Positions 24,264-32,954 of a stretch of DNA of 40,758 bases are shown one piece after another. The notes below the pieces were generated by a model that saw only the letters and a program-made list of their open reading frames with translations, did not search any database and was not told the origin of the DNA. A program made the translations under genes and the position numbers. The stretch's first letter is position 1, and the number at the start of each line of letters is the position of its first letter. Source of the DNA: Mucilaginibacter psychrotolerans (GTDB lineage: Bacteria; Bacteroidota; Bacteroidia; Sphingobacteriales; Sphingobacteriaceae); assembly GCF_004519315.1 (NCBI RefSeq), contig NZ_SOZE01000034.1, positions 17,658-58,415 on the forward strand, in the 5' to 3' direction.

Positions 24264-25697
24264 ATGACTGAGAAGAAAGAAGAAACCACCGCAAACGGTA
24301 CTTCCAGGCGGGATTTTATCAAGAATACCTCGCTGGCAGCAGCAGGGTTCATGATTGTTCCGCGCTTTGTGCTGGGCGGTAAAGGCTACACCGCGCCAAG
24401 CGACATGCTGAATGTTGCCGGTATAGGTGCCGGCGGCAAGGGCGAAAGCGACATTGCGGCATTTGCCAAAAGCGGTAAAGCCAACATCGCTTTCCTTTGC
24501 GATGTAGACGACCGCCGCGCGGCAAAATCGCGCGCATCGTTCCCCAAAGCCAAATACTATAAAGACTGGCGCGAGCTGTACGATAAAGAGTCGAAAAATT
24601 TCGATGCGGTATCGGTTTCCACGCCCGATCATAACCACGCCATCATAGCCTATGGTGCCATGCAAATGGGCAAGCACGTTTACGTGCAAAAACCCTTAAC
24701 GCACGACCTTTGGGAGGCCCGTTTGCTGACAGACGCAGCCAAGAAATACAAAGTAGTAACCCAAATGGGTAACCAGGGCGCATCAAACGATGGTACCCGC
24801 TTAATGTCGGAATGGTATGACGAAGGCCTGATAGGCGATGTACACACCGTTTACTGCTGGACCAACCGCCCCGTGTGGCCGCAAGGCATTAAATGGCCCG
24901 ATCCAAGCCAAAACATCCCTAAGGAACTGGATTGGGACCTGTGGTTGGGTACCGCACCTAAAAAGGACTACGTAGATAAACTGGTACCGTTCAACTGGCG
25001 CGGCTGGTGGGATTACGGCACCGGTGCCCTGGGCGATATGGGTTGCCACCTGGTAGAAGCGCCTTTCCGCGTATTGGGTATCCGTTATGCAAAAGATGTG
25101 CAGGCCAGCGTAGGCAGTGTGTATGTTGATGAGTTTAAACAAGGCCGCTTCCCCGAAAGCTGCCCGCCATCCAGCCACATTACCTTAACGTTCCCTAAAA
25201 CTGCCAAAACCAAAGGCGATATAACACTGCACTGGATGGATGGTGGCATACAGCCCGAACGCCCGATAGAGTTAGGCGCCGACGAAAAGTGGGGTGGTGA
25301 AGAAGGCAATGGTACACTATTCATTGGTACTAAAGGTAAAATGTATGCCAGCACCTACTCAGATGCTGCTACTTTATTACCAAAGAGCCGTATGGAGAAC
25401 GTGAAAGCGAAACAAAAATATGCCCGCGTGCCGGGCGGCGCAAGCGGCCACTATGCACAATGGGTAGAAGCATGTATCGCAGGCTACGGCAAGCAGGAAG
25501 TAAGCTCTCCGTTTGAGATAGCCGGTCCCTTGACCGAAGCTTTGCTGATGGCCAACCTGGCAGTACGCGGCCACGACCTGAAAGGTGGAACTATAAAAAT
25601 GTTATGGGATAATGATGCCATGAAGGTGACCAACTTTGCTGATGCCAACCAGTTTGTTAAACGCAATTACCGCGAAGGCTTCGTGCTGAAAGCGTAG
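24264..25697 (+). CDS. Tat-exported Gfo/Idh/MocA family oxidoreductase
   Basis: This is a 477-residue protein with a twin-arginine signal (Arg15-Arg16 in SRRDFIK) and hydrophobic stretch up to VLGGK. It has an NAD-binding Rossmann start (NVAGIGAGGKGESD), FLCDVDDRRA, VSTPDHNHA, and VQKPLTHD in place of the more common EKP. The C-terminal substrate domain includes WWDYGTGALGDMGCHLVEAPF. Export with a pre-bound nicotinamide cofactor is typical of periplasmic members, which shuttle between keto and hydroxy forms of sugars. It lies between the second GMC subunit and its likely small subunit. Confidence 0.92.
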   Translation: MTEKKEETTANGTSRRDFIKNTSLAAAGFMIVPRFVLGGKGYTAPSDMLNVAGIGAGGKGESDIAAFAKSGKANIAFLCDVDDRRAAKSRASFPKAKYYKDWRELYDKESKNFDAVSVSTPDHNHAIIAYGAMQMGKHVYVQKPLTHDLWEARLLTDAAKKYKVVTQMGNQGASNDGTRLMSEWYDEGLIGDVHTVYCWTNRPVWPQGIKWPDPSQNIPKELDWDLWLGTAPKKDYVDKLVPFNWRGWWDYGTGALGDMGCHLVEAPFRVLGIRYAKDVQASVGSVYVDEFKQGRFPESCPPSSHITLTFPKTAKTKGDITLHWMDGGIQPERPIELGADEKWGGEEGNGTLFIGTKGKMYASTYSDAATLLPKSRMENVKAKQKYARVPGGASGHYAQWVEACIAGYGKQEVSSPFEIAGPLTEALLMANLAVRGHDLKGGTIKMLWDNDAMKVTNFADANQFVKRNYREGFVLKA

Positions 25698-25751
25698 CTG
25701 TAGGATATATTTTCAATAAATCAATAATTCAACAATTAAAAAATTGATAAA

Positions 25752-26378
25752 ATGAACAGAAGAGACGCGATAGGCCGTGTGGGGTTGATCCTTGGGGGAT
25801 CCATCATCGGCGCTGAGTTCTTTATGTCGGGTTGTAAATCGGGCAGTACCGCAAATACCGAAGATCTTTCTAAACCCGAAACAACCGCGTTTTTAGACGA
25901 GGTTGGCGAAACCATTTTGCCCGAAACCAGCACCCCGGGTGCAAAAGCGGCCAAAGTAGGTGCCTTTATGGCCGTGATGGTGAAAGATTGCTACACTGCC
26001 GATGACCAGAAAGTATTTCAGGAAGGTATTGGCAAGTTGGATGATGCCAGCAACAAAAAATTCAGCAAGAAATTCATGGAAATTTCTGCTGCGCAGCGTA
26101 CCGAGCTTTTAACCGAAATAGATAAAGAAGCTAAGGACTACGCCGCGCAAAAAGGCAAAGAAGCCGATGCCGATAAAATAAAACATGCCGGCGAAAAAGA
26201 CTACAAAGCGCCGGATGTGCCAAACCATTACTTCACCATGATGAAACAATTAACCCTGCTGGGCTACTTTACATCAGAAGTTGGTGCCACCAAAGCCCTG
26301 CGCTACGTACCGGTACCGGGCAAATACATAGGCGATTACCCTTACAAAAAAGGAGATCGCGCCTGGGCACTTTCTTAG
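25752..26378 (+). CDS. Gluconate 2-dehydrogenase subunit 3-like Tat lipoprotein, second copy
   Basis: This is a 208-residue protein. It starts MNRRDAIGR (twin Arg 3-4) with a hydrophobic stretch and an MSGC lipobox (Cys28). The mature part has FLDEVGETILPETSTPGAKAAKVGAFMAVMVKDCY, the same signature as the copy at 20061, and a lysine-rich insertion at about 128-160. It should export and anchor the GMC subunit at 22563. It ends the first transcript block; a terminator follows. Confidence 0.9.
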   Translation: MNRRDAIGRVGLILGGSIIGAEFFMSGCKSGSTANTEDLSKPETTAFLDEVGETILPETSTPGAKAAKVGAFMAVMVKDCYTADDQKVFQEGIGKLDDASNKKFSKKFMEISAAQRTELLTEIDKEAKDYAAQKGKEADADKIKHAGEKDYKAPDVPNHYFTMMKQLTLLGYFTSEVGATKALRYVPVPGKYIGDYPYKKGDRAWALS

Positions 26379-26393
26379 GAAGTCACACCCAAA

Positions 26394-26441
26394 CCCTCCC
26401 TTCTAAAAGTCATTCGGACCCGGAAAGGAGGGCTTTTTTTT
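26394..26441 (+). terminator. Terminator after the second small-subunit gene
   Basis: CCCTCC (26394-26399) pairs with GGAGGG (26427-26432), with further A-T pairs inside, followed by a run of eight T. The loop is large. Confidence 0.6.
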
Positions 26442-26486
26442 ACCCGATTTGGCCGGAAACATCCGGTGATTTTAGGGGGCTAGAGA

Positions 26487-26532
26487 AAACAAATTCTTTC
26501 AATGCAATGGATTGCATTGAAAGAATTTGTTT
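26487..26532. promoter_or_regulatory. Perfect 46-base palindrome upstream of the second Gfo/Idh operon
   Basis: The 22-base arms are exact complements around a GG centre (inner part AATGCAATGGATTGCATT, outer part AAACAAATTCTTTC and its complement). No T run follows, so it is unlikely to be a terminator. Its right arm overlaps the proposed -33 element (TTG 26512-26514), which makes it a candidate operator for the transport and isomerase genes downstream. Confidence 0.6.
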
Positions 26533-26542
26533 ATTATCTTTC
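26512..26542 (+). promoter_or_regulatory. Candidate promoter of the 26620-34627 block
   Basis: TTG (26512-26514), a 20-base spacer and TATCTTTC (26535-26542) resemble TTTG-N19/21-TAnnTTTG with one mismatch. It lies 78 bases before the ATG at 26620 and directly after the terminator of the previous block. Confidence 0.45.
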
Positions 26543-26619
26543 GCCAATTATTAACTAAAAATTTCTTCCAAAAGTCTTCCCTCCCTGGGGAGGTTCAGAG
26601 GAGGCAAACAACAATACAT

Positions 26620-27789
26620 ATGAGTAAAAGAAAATTGCGCATGGGCATGATCGGCGGTGGTAAAGATGCCTTCATCGGCGCTATACACCGCATTGCTGCC
26701 AATATGGACGGCCAGATAGAACTGGTTGCCGGCGCGCTTAGCGTTAACCCCGAAGTAGCACAGGAAAGCGGTCGTATGCTTTTCCTTGATGAAAGTCGTA
26801 TTTACAACACATTCGATGAACTGTTTAAAGGCGAGGCATTGCAGCCTGCGGATAAACGCATGGATTTCGTAACCATCGTTACCCCAAATTTTGCCCACTT
26901 TGCCCCGGCAATGGCGGCATTGGAGAACGGTTACAACGTGGTAGTCGAAAAGCCCGTAACCTTCACCCTTGAAGAAGCCCTTAAGCTGAAAGAAAAAGTA
27001 GAAGAAACCGGCTTGATGCTGTTGCTTACCCATACCTACGCAGGTTACCCAATGGTAAAAGAAGCCAGGCAGATCATCCGCGAAGGCTCACTAGGCAAAG
27101 TGCGTAAGATATATGTAGAGTACATACAAGGCTGGCTTAGTCGCTTATCAGAGCGTGAAGGCAATGCACAAGCATCATGGCGTACCGACCCATCAAAATC
27201 GGGCAAGAGCGGTTGCATGGGCGATATAGGTACCCACGCTGCGCACCTGGCAGAGTATATCTCGGGCAAGAAAATAACCCAGCTGAATGCTTCCCTAAAC
27301 ATTGTAGTGGATGGCCGTATGCTGGATGATGATGGCGCGGTGCTGCTGCGCTTTGAAGATAATATTACCGGCACTTTAACCGCATCGCAGATTGCTGCGG
27401 GCGAAGAAAATGCCTTAAAAATACGTGTTTACTGCGAAAACGGCGGTCTTGAATGGCAGCAGCAGGAGCCAAATACGCTTACCGTAAAATGGAGCGACAA
27501 ACCGGCCCAAACCCTGCGCGCTGGCAGCGGCTATACCGACAGGCTTTCGAGCTTCGCGACATCAAACTGCCGCACACCCGGTGGCCACCCCGAAGGTTAC
27601 CTGGAAGCATTTGGCAACCTGTACCGCAACTTTGCTTTGGCATTGAGGGCTAAAATAGAAGGCGTAGAACCTAAAGCCGAGTGGCTCGATTTCCCATCGA
27701 TAGACGATGGTATCCGCGGTATGGCATTCATCAATAATGTGGTGGCTTCTAACAACAGCGACCAAAAATGGACCGATTACGTTATCTAA
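26620..27789 (+). CDS. Gfo/Idh/MocA family NAD(P)-dependent oxidoreductase, cytoplasmic
   Basis: This is a 389-residue protein from ATG 26620 (MSKRKLRMGMIGGG). The frame is open from a TTG at 26527, but that segment overlaps the palindrome and the promoter and has no homology. The purine-rich gaggttcagaggagg sits 15-30 bases upstream. It has Rossmann motif GMIGGGKDAFIG, VTPNFAHFAPA, the catalytic VVEKPVTF (EKP at about 109-111) and MGDIGTHAAHLAEYI in the C-terminal domain. With no signal peptide it works in the cytoplasm, probably reducing or oxidising the imported sugar product. The next gene starts 9 bases later. Confidence 0.93.
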   Translation: MSKRKLRMGMIGGGKDAFIGAIHRIAANMDGQIELVAGALSVNPEVAQESGRMLFLDESRIYNTFDELFKGEALQPADKRMDFVTIVTPNFAHFAPAMAALENGYNVVVEKPVTFTLEEALKLKEKVEETGLMLLLTHTYAGYPMVKEARQIIREGSLGKVRKIYVEYIQGWLSRLSEREGNAQASWRTDPSKSGKSGCMGDIGTHAAHLAEYISGKKITQLNASLNIVVDGRMLDDDGAVLLRFEDNITGTLTASQIAAGEENALKIRVYCENGGLEWQQQEPNTLTVKWSDKPAQTLRAGSGYTDRLSSFATSNCRTPGGHPEGYLEAFGNLYRNFALALRAKIEGVEPKAEWLDFPSIDDGIRGMAFINNVVASNNSDQKWTDYVI

Positions 27790-27798
27790 TACTACCAC

Positions 27799-28851
27799 AT
27801 GAACACTATAAAAGGGCCGGCAATATTTTTAGCGCAGTTTATAGGCAACGAAGCGCCGTTCAATGATCTAAGCTCCATCTGTAAATGGGCGGCTGGGCTT
27901 GGCTACAAAGGCGTACAGCTACCAACTAACGATGCACGCTTTATCGACCTGCAAAAAGCAGCCGAAAGCAAAACTTATGCCGACGAGATAAAGGGCATCG
28001 TAAACGCTGCCGGTTTAGAAATTACCGAGCTATCTACCCACTTACAGGGTCAGCTGGTTGCCGTGAACCCGGCGTACGATTCATTGTTCGACGCTTTTGC
28101 GCCGGATGCCGTAAAGAACAACCCCGCCGAACGGCAGAAATGGGCAGTGCAACAGCTGAAATACGCTGCCAAAGCATCACAGAACCTGGGCCTTAATGCG
28201 CATGTTACCTTTAGCGGCGCGCTGATATGGCAAACCGTTTACCCATGGCCGCAGCGCCCTGCAGGTTTGGTGAATACCGCCTTTACCGAACTGGCCAACC
28301 GTTGGGAGCCTATCCTGAACGTTTTTGACGAGAACGGGATAGACCTTTGTTACGAGATACACCCCGGCGAAGACCTGCACGATGGTATCACCTACGAAAT
28401 GTTCCTGGAGAAAGTGAACAACCACAAACGTGCCTGTTTGCTTTACGATCCATCGCACTTTGTGCTGCAGGCATTAGATTACCTGGAGTACATTGATATC
28501 TACCACGAGCGCATCAAGATGTTCCACGTAAAGGATGCCGAATTTAACCCAACCGGCAGGCAGGGTGTTTACGGCGGCTACCAGGACTGGATAAACCGTG
28601 CGGGCCGTTTCCGTTCTTTGGGCGACGGGCAGGTAGATTTCAAAGGCATCTTTAGTAAACTAACGCAATACGATTACACCGGGTGGGCCGTGCTGGAATG
28701 GGAATGTGCGTTAAAACACCCCGAAGACGGCGCTAGAGAAGGCGCGCAGTTTATCAAGGATCATATCATCCGCGTTACCGACCGTACTTTCGACGATTTT
28801 GCAGCCTCCGGCTCCGACGAAGCTTTTAACCGTAAGCTCATCGGCTTATAA
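27799..28851 (+). CDS. Sugar phosphate isomerase/epimerase-like TIM barrel, cytoplasmic
   Basis: This is a 350-residue AP-endonuclease-2-type TIM barrel without a signal peptide. Metal-site stretches are CYEIHPGEDLHDG, LLYDPSHFVLQ, MFHVKDAEF and LEWECALKHPEDG. FLAQFIGNEAPFNDLSSICKWAAGLGYKGVQL at the start is typical of the Bacteroidota members paired with Gfo/Idh proteins. It is translated 9 bases after the Gfo/Idh gene, which implies consecutive steps on the same sugar. Confidence 0.92.
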   Translation: MNTIKGPAIFLAQFIGNEAPFNDLSSICKWAAGLGYKGVQLPTNDARFIDLQKAAESKTYADEIKGIVNAAGLEITELSTHLQGQLVAVNPAYDSLFDAFAPDAVKNNPAERQKWAVQQLKYAAKASQNLGLNAHVTFSGALIWQTVYPWPQRPAGLVNTAFTELANRWEPILNVFDENGIDLCYEIHPGEDLHDGITYEMFLEKVNNHKRACLLYDPSHFVLQALDYLEYIDIYHERIKMFHVKDAEFNPTGRQGVYGGYQDWINRAGRFRSLGDGQVDFKGIFSKLTQYDYTGWAVLEWECALKHPEDGAREGAQFIKDHIIRVTDRTFDDFAASGSDEAFNRKLIGL

Positions 28852-28898
28852 AATTGAGAAGAATATAAACCAACCAACCCCAAAACCTAATTAAAAAA

Positions 28899-30134
28899 AT
28901 GGCCACTACTACAATTAACCGTACACAGCTATTCCGGGCGAGTTGCCTGGCTTTGCTGGTGACTTCATTATCCTTTGGTATCCGCGCGGGTATCCTTGGC
29001 GACCTTGGCGTTCAGTTCAAACTGGATAAAGAACAACTGGGTACCATCACTGCAACGGCATTCTGGGGCTTCCCCTTAGCCGTAATATTCGGCGGCGTAA
29101 TCGTTGATATCATCGGTATGAAAAAGTTGCTTGTTTTGGCTTTTGTATTTCATTTGCTGGGCATCGTATTAACTATTTGCGCACCATATTTCGGAGAAGG
29201 CAGCGCTTATTGGCCGTTGTTCTTGTCAACCCTGCTTATTGGCCTGGCCAACGGAACGGTAGAGGCTGCTTGTAACCCCCTGGTAACATCGCTTTATACC
29301 GAAGAAAAAACCACCAAACTGAGCCATTTTCACCTGTGGTTCCCGGGCGGTATTGTAATTGGTACTTTGCTGGTAACGCTGTTTAAATACATTGGGCTTG
29401 GCTGGCAAATACAGGTGGCCACTATGCTCATCCCAACGCTTATCTACGGGTACCTGTTCTCTAAACTCGATTTCCCGGTTACCGAACGCGTAGCATCAGG
29501 CGTAAGTATGGCCGGTATGTACCGTGCATTGTTAAACCCGCTGTTCATTTTCATGATGATATGCATGCTGGGTACCGGTATTACCGAGCTGTTTACCGGG
29601 CAATGGATAGATGTATTGCTGAAAAACGTAAGCAGCAACGCCATTCTTCTGCTGACACTGGAAACCGGTATCATGGTAGTTGGCCGTGCGTTTGCAAAGC
29701 CAATTCTGAAGCAGTTTACACCGCAAACGGTGTTGCTGATATCGACCATACTGGCAGCTACCGGCTTATACCTGTTAAGCACACAATCGGGCAATACCCT
29801 GTTTTTAGCAGCGATCATATTTGGTATGGGCGTTTGCTTCTTCTGGCCAATGATGCTGGGTTTTGTAAACACCAACCTGCCCAAAACAGGCGCCCTGGGC
29901 CTCAACCTCATGGGTGGCGCGGGTATGTTTGCGGTATCAATTTACACCATATTTATGGGTAAATATTATGATGATATCGTTAAAGCGGCAGCAGGCGATA
30001 ATACCAAAGCAGGCGTAATGGTTTTACAGGCAACGCTGGTAATACCCATTGTGTTGATCGTTGCTTTTGCAGGTCTGGTGATATACATGCGCAGCATGCA
30101 TAAAACGCAGACGATAAAAGACCCGGTAGTTTAA
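28899..30134 (+). CDS. MFS transporter, FucP-like sugar permease
   Basis: This is a 411-residue inner-membrane protein with about 12 helices. It has family features in loop 2-3 (GGVIVDIIGMKKLLVLA) and IGLANGTVEAACNPLVTSLYTEEKT between helices 4 and 5, close to the FucP/sugar:H+ symporter pattern. It lies 47 bases after the TIM-barrel gene on the same strand. It probably imports the monosaccharide or keto-sugar released in the periplasm. The substrate is not predictable. Confidence 0.88.
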   Translation: MATTTINRTQLFRASCLALLVTSLSFGIRAGILGDLGVQFKLDKEQLGTITATAFWGFPLAVIFGGVIVDIIGMKKLLVLAFVFHLLGIVLTICAPYFGEGSAYWPLFLSTLLIGLANGTVEAACNPLVTSLYTEEKTTKLSHFHLWFPGGIVIGTLLVTLFKYIGLGWQIQVATMLIPTLIYGYLFSKLDFPVTERVASGVSMAGMYRALLNPLFIFMMICMLGTGITELFTGQWIDVLLKNVSSNAILLLTLETGIMVVGRAFAKPILKQFTPQTVLLISTILAATGLYLLSTQSGNTLFLAAIIFGMGVCFFWPMMLGFVNTNLPKTGALGLNLMGGAGMFAVSIYTIFMGKYYDDIVKAAAGDNTKAGVMVLQATLVIPIVLIVAFAGLVIYMRSMHKTQTIKDPVV

Positions 30135-30203
30135 AAAAGAAGTGCATTTTTCGTAGAAAAAACGTATTTTTCGCGGAAGTTTAATTCTGTAATATAACAC
30201 CCC

Positions 30204-30629
30204 ATGAAAAAAGTATTTATTGTTTTAGGTATCAGTTTAGTAATTGCAGCTTGCGGCGGTACAAAACCCGGCGAAGCCGAAGGTGGCGACACCAGCACTA
30301 CGGCAACCAACCAGGCTGCTACAGCAGCTACTACTAATGCAGATACTGCAGCCAGCAAAACCGGTACCACTGCTGCACCTGCAAGCAAAGGCGCAACTTT
30401 AATTGCCGGCTCTGATTGCACTACCTGCCATAAGGAGCACCAGAAGATCATCGGCCCTGCGTTTGCCGATATCGCAAAGAAATATACCGCAGCCGATACC
30501 GAAAAACTGGCCAAGAAAGTTATTGCAGGCGGAAGCGGCAACTGGGGCGATGTGGCCATGACCGCGCATCCGGCGCTTTCTTTAGACGATGCCAAAGAAA
30601 TGGTAACGTACATCCTGTCGGTGAAATAA
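30204..30629 (+). CDS. Lipoprotein cytochrome c, class I
   Basis: This is a 141-residue protein. It has lipobox IAAC with Cys17, then a 50-residue Ala/Thr-rich linker, then a single-haem domain: CTTCH at 72-76 as the haem site, GPAFADIAKKY and the axial Met119 (WGDVAMTAHP), ending in a helix MVTYILSVK. The long flexible linker would let the domain reach partners from the membrane. In this cluster it is the likely electron acceptor of the two GMC dehydrogenases. Confidence 0.93.
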   Translation: MKKVFIVLGISLVIAACGGTKPGEAEGGDTSTTATNQAATAATTNADTAASKTGTTAAPASKGATLIAGSDCTTCHKEHQKIIGPAFADIAKKYTAADTEKLAKKVIAGGSGNWGDVAMTAHPALSLDDAKEMVTYILSVK

Positions 30630-30656
30630 ACCGGCTGGCGTTAGCCAACCCTATTC

Positions 30657-30691
30657 ATGCCGGATGCCGCCTTTTGGCAAGCATCCGGCAT
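30657..30691 (+). terminator. Long stem-loop after the cytochrome c gene
   Basis: An outer stem of 11 base pairs (ATGCCGGATGC / GCATCCGGCAT) and an inner GCC-TTTT-GGC hairpin start 28 bases after the stop. No T run follows. It is a partial terminator or a stabilising end. Confidence 0.5.
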
Positions 30692-30763
30692 TATAGTGTA
30701 CTTATACATCTACGTATCGGGCAAACGCCCGTGCCTCCTGTCATTATATAAACCAATTTAACT

Positions 30764-32017
30764 ATGAACTTAACCATCCGTGTTAAGTTATCTGCCATGA
30801 TGTTCCTCCAGTTTTTTATCTGGGGCGCATGGTTTGTAACAATGGGTACTTACCTGGGTAAAACACTTGCCGCAACCGGCACGCAAAATGCCACTGCTTA
30901 CTCCAGTCAATCGTGGGGGGCTATTATTGCCCCATTCATTATCGGGTTAATTGCCGATCGTTATTTCTCCGCCCAAAAGGTTTTGGGCGTATTGCACTTA
31001 GCCGGTGCCGCATTACTATACTACATTACCACCATTCCTAATTTCAGTGGATTTTTGCCGGTTATTTTTGCTTACATGATCGTGTACATGCCTACGCTGG
31101 CGCTGGTAAACTCGGTGTCGTTTAAGCAGATGACCAACCCGAGCAAAGAATTTCCGCCTATCCGTATCCTGGGTACTTTCGGCTGGATAGTTGCCGGGAC
31201 GGTTATTGGCTGGTTGGGCTGGGAAGCAAACAATACATTGGTACTCACCTTTAAAATGGCTGCCATTGCATCATTGCTGTTAGGTTTATTAAGCTTCACG
31301 CTGCCGCCAACGCCACCTGCTAAAAAAGGGCAGAAGAGCTCTATGAGCGATATCCTTGGTCTTGATGCCATTGGCCTGTTAAAGAACTCCTCATACCTCA
31401 TCTTTTTCCTGGCTTCAATCGCTATCTGCGTTCCGCTTGCATTTTATTACAATTTTACCAACCCTTTCCTTAACGAAGTAGGGATGAAAAAGGCAGCATT
31501 TATACAGTCCTTCGGTCAATGGTCAGAGCTTGCCTTTATGGCATTGATGCCCTTATTTTTTGTGCGCCTTGGGGTTAAAAAAATGCTGGCAATAGGCATG
31601 CTGGCCTGGGTATTGCGTTATGTGTTTTTTGCCTACGGCGATGCAGGTAGCGGGTATTGGATGTTGATTACCGGTATTGTTTTACATGGCGTGTGTTACG
31701 ATTTCTTCTTTGTAACAGGCCAGATCTATACCGATAACCTGGCGGGTGATCGCTTTAAAAGTGCAGCGCAGGGCTTTATTACCTTAGCCACATATGGAGT
31801 AGGGATGCTTATTGGCTCCTATATCTCAGGGCCGATTGTTGACCATTGGAAAACCTCCGAAACTGTACACGACTGGAAAGCAATCTGGTTAATACCCGGC
31901 GGTATAGCTGCAGTAGTATTGATCGTATTTATCGTATTTTTTAAAGACAAAAACCAAATACAAACCAAACCGGGATTAACCATTGAAGGCGAACCCGAAG
32001 GACGTTTAGAAGTATAA
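30764..32017 (+). CDS. MFS transporter, nucleoside:H+ symporter (NupG-like) family
   Basis: This is a 417-residue inner-membrane protein with about 12 helices. The start MFLQFFIWGAWFVTMGTYL is the typical first helix of the Bacteroidota NupG-like family. PIRILGTFGWIVAGTVIGW and GVCYDFFFVTGQIYTD are also characteristic. Members in sugar clusters need not transport nucleosides; this one may import a sugar or sugar acid. The Hyi-like gene starts two bases after its stop, so the two are co-translated. Confidence 0.9.
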   Translation: MNLTIRVKLSAMMFLQFFIWGAWFVTMGTYLGKTLAATGTQNATAYSSQSWGAIIAPFIIGLIADRYFSAQKVLGVLHLAGAALLYYITTIPNFSGFLPVIFAYMIVYMPTLALVNSVSFKQMTNPSKEFPPIRILGTFGWIVAGTVIGWLGWEANNTLVLTFKMAAIASLLLGLLSFTLPPTPPAKKGQKSSMSDILGLDAIGLLKNSSYLIFFLASIAICVPLAFYYNFTNPFLNEVGMKKAAFIQSFGQWSELAFMALMPLFFVRLGVKKMLAIGMLAWVLRYVFFAYGDAGSGYWMLITGIVLHGVCYDFFFVTGQIYTDNLAGDRFKSAAQGFITLATYGVGMLIGSYISGPIVDHWKTSETVHDWKAIWLIPGGIAAVVLIVFIVFFKDKNQIQTKPGLTIEGEPEGRLEV

Positions 32018-32019
32018 CC

Positions 32020-32907
32020 ATGGCAACAAACCCAAACAGACGTACGGCCATCAAAGGCCTCATTACCGGTACCGCCGCCATAGGCGCATCCGGCGTATTA
32101 TCATCATTTACAACTGATGCAAAAGAACCAATGGCTGATAAATTAAAAGGAAACATCAACCACGCGGTGTGCCGCTGGTGCTACGGCGATATATCGGTAG
32201 AAAACCTTTGCGCCGCCGCTGTAGATATAGGCATTAAAGGCATCGACTTGGTTGGTCCCGCCGACTGGCCTACATTGAAAAAATACGGACTGGTATCCAG
32301 CATGTGCAACGGTGCCGAAATAAACCTGACTGACGGTTTCGGCGATAAGCAGTTCCACGCGCAATTGCATAAAAACTATACCGACATGATACCCAAGGTA
32401 GCCGCCGCAGGTTACAAAAATCTCATCTGCTTCAGTGGCAGCCGTCGCGGTAAAACCGACGAGGAGGGATGGAACAACTGCGTAGAGGGCCTTAAACCGA
32501 TGGCGGCCCTTGCCGAAAAACACGGCGTAGTATTGGTAATGGAACTGCTGAACAGCAAGATTGACCATAAAGATTACCAGTGCGATAGGGTAGAGTGGGG
32601 CGCAGAGCTTTGCAAACGCCTCGGAAGCGAAAACTTTAAGCTGCTGTACGATATCTATCACATGCAGATTGACGAGGGCGACGTGATACGCAACATACGC
32701 GCCTACAACAAATACATCAACCATTACCATACCGGTGGTGTACCCGGCCGTAACGAGGTAGACGATACGCAGGAGCTATACTACCCGGCTATTATGAAAG
32801 CCATAGTAGAAACCGGGCACAAAGGCTTTGTAGCGCAGGAATTTATACCCAAGTACAAAGACAAGCTGGCATCGCTTAAAACAGCCGTGCACATTTGCGA
32901 CGTTTAA
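32020..32907 (+). CDS. Tat-exported hydroxypyruvate isomerase-like TIM barrel
   Basis: This is a 295-residue protein with a twin-arginine signal (Arg7-Arg8 in NRRTAIKG) up to about residue 33. The mature part matches the Hyi family: NHAVCRWCYGDISVENL at the start, VMELLNSKIDHKDYQCD, LLYDIYHMQIDEGD, INHYHTGGVPGRNE and FVAQEFIPK, which provide the Glu/Asp/His/Glu metal ligands. Export suggests action on a periplasmic keto-sugar rather than on hydroxypyruvate itself. Confidence 0.92.
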   Translation: MATNPNRRTAIKGLITGTAAIGASGVLSSFTTDAKEPMADKLKGNINHAVCRWCYGDISVENLCAAAVDIGIKGIDLVGPADWPTLKKYGLVSSMCNGAEINLTDGFGDKQFHAQLHKNYTDMIPKVAAAGYKNLICFSGSRRGKTDEEGWNNCVEGLKPMAALAEKHGVVLVMELLNSKIDHKDYQCDRVEWGAELCKRLGSENFKLLYDIYHMQIDEGDVIRNIRAYNKYINHYHTGGVPGRNEVDDTQELYYPAIMKAIVETGHKGFVAQEFIPKYKDKLASLKTAVHICDV

Positions 32908-32954
32908 ACTATTGAAGGCAGCACAGGTCATAACACTACTTATAAACTAAATAC

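Noticed and set aside
26527..26619. Longer N-terminus for the Gfo/Idh protein from TTG 26527
   Set aside because: The extra 31 residues overlap the palindrome and promoter and resemble no signal or domain; ATG 26620 begins the Rossmann fold correctly.
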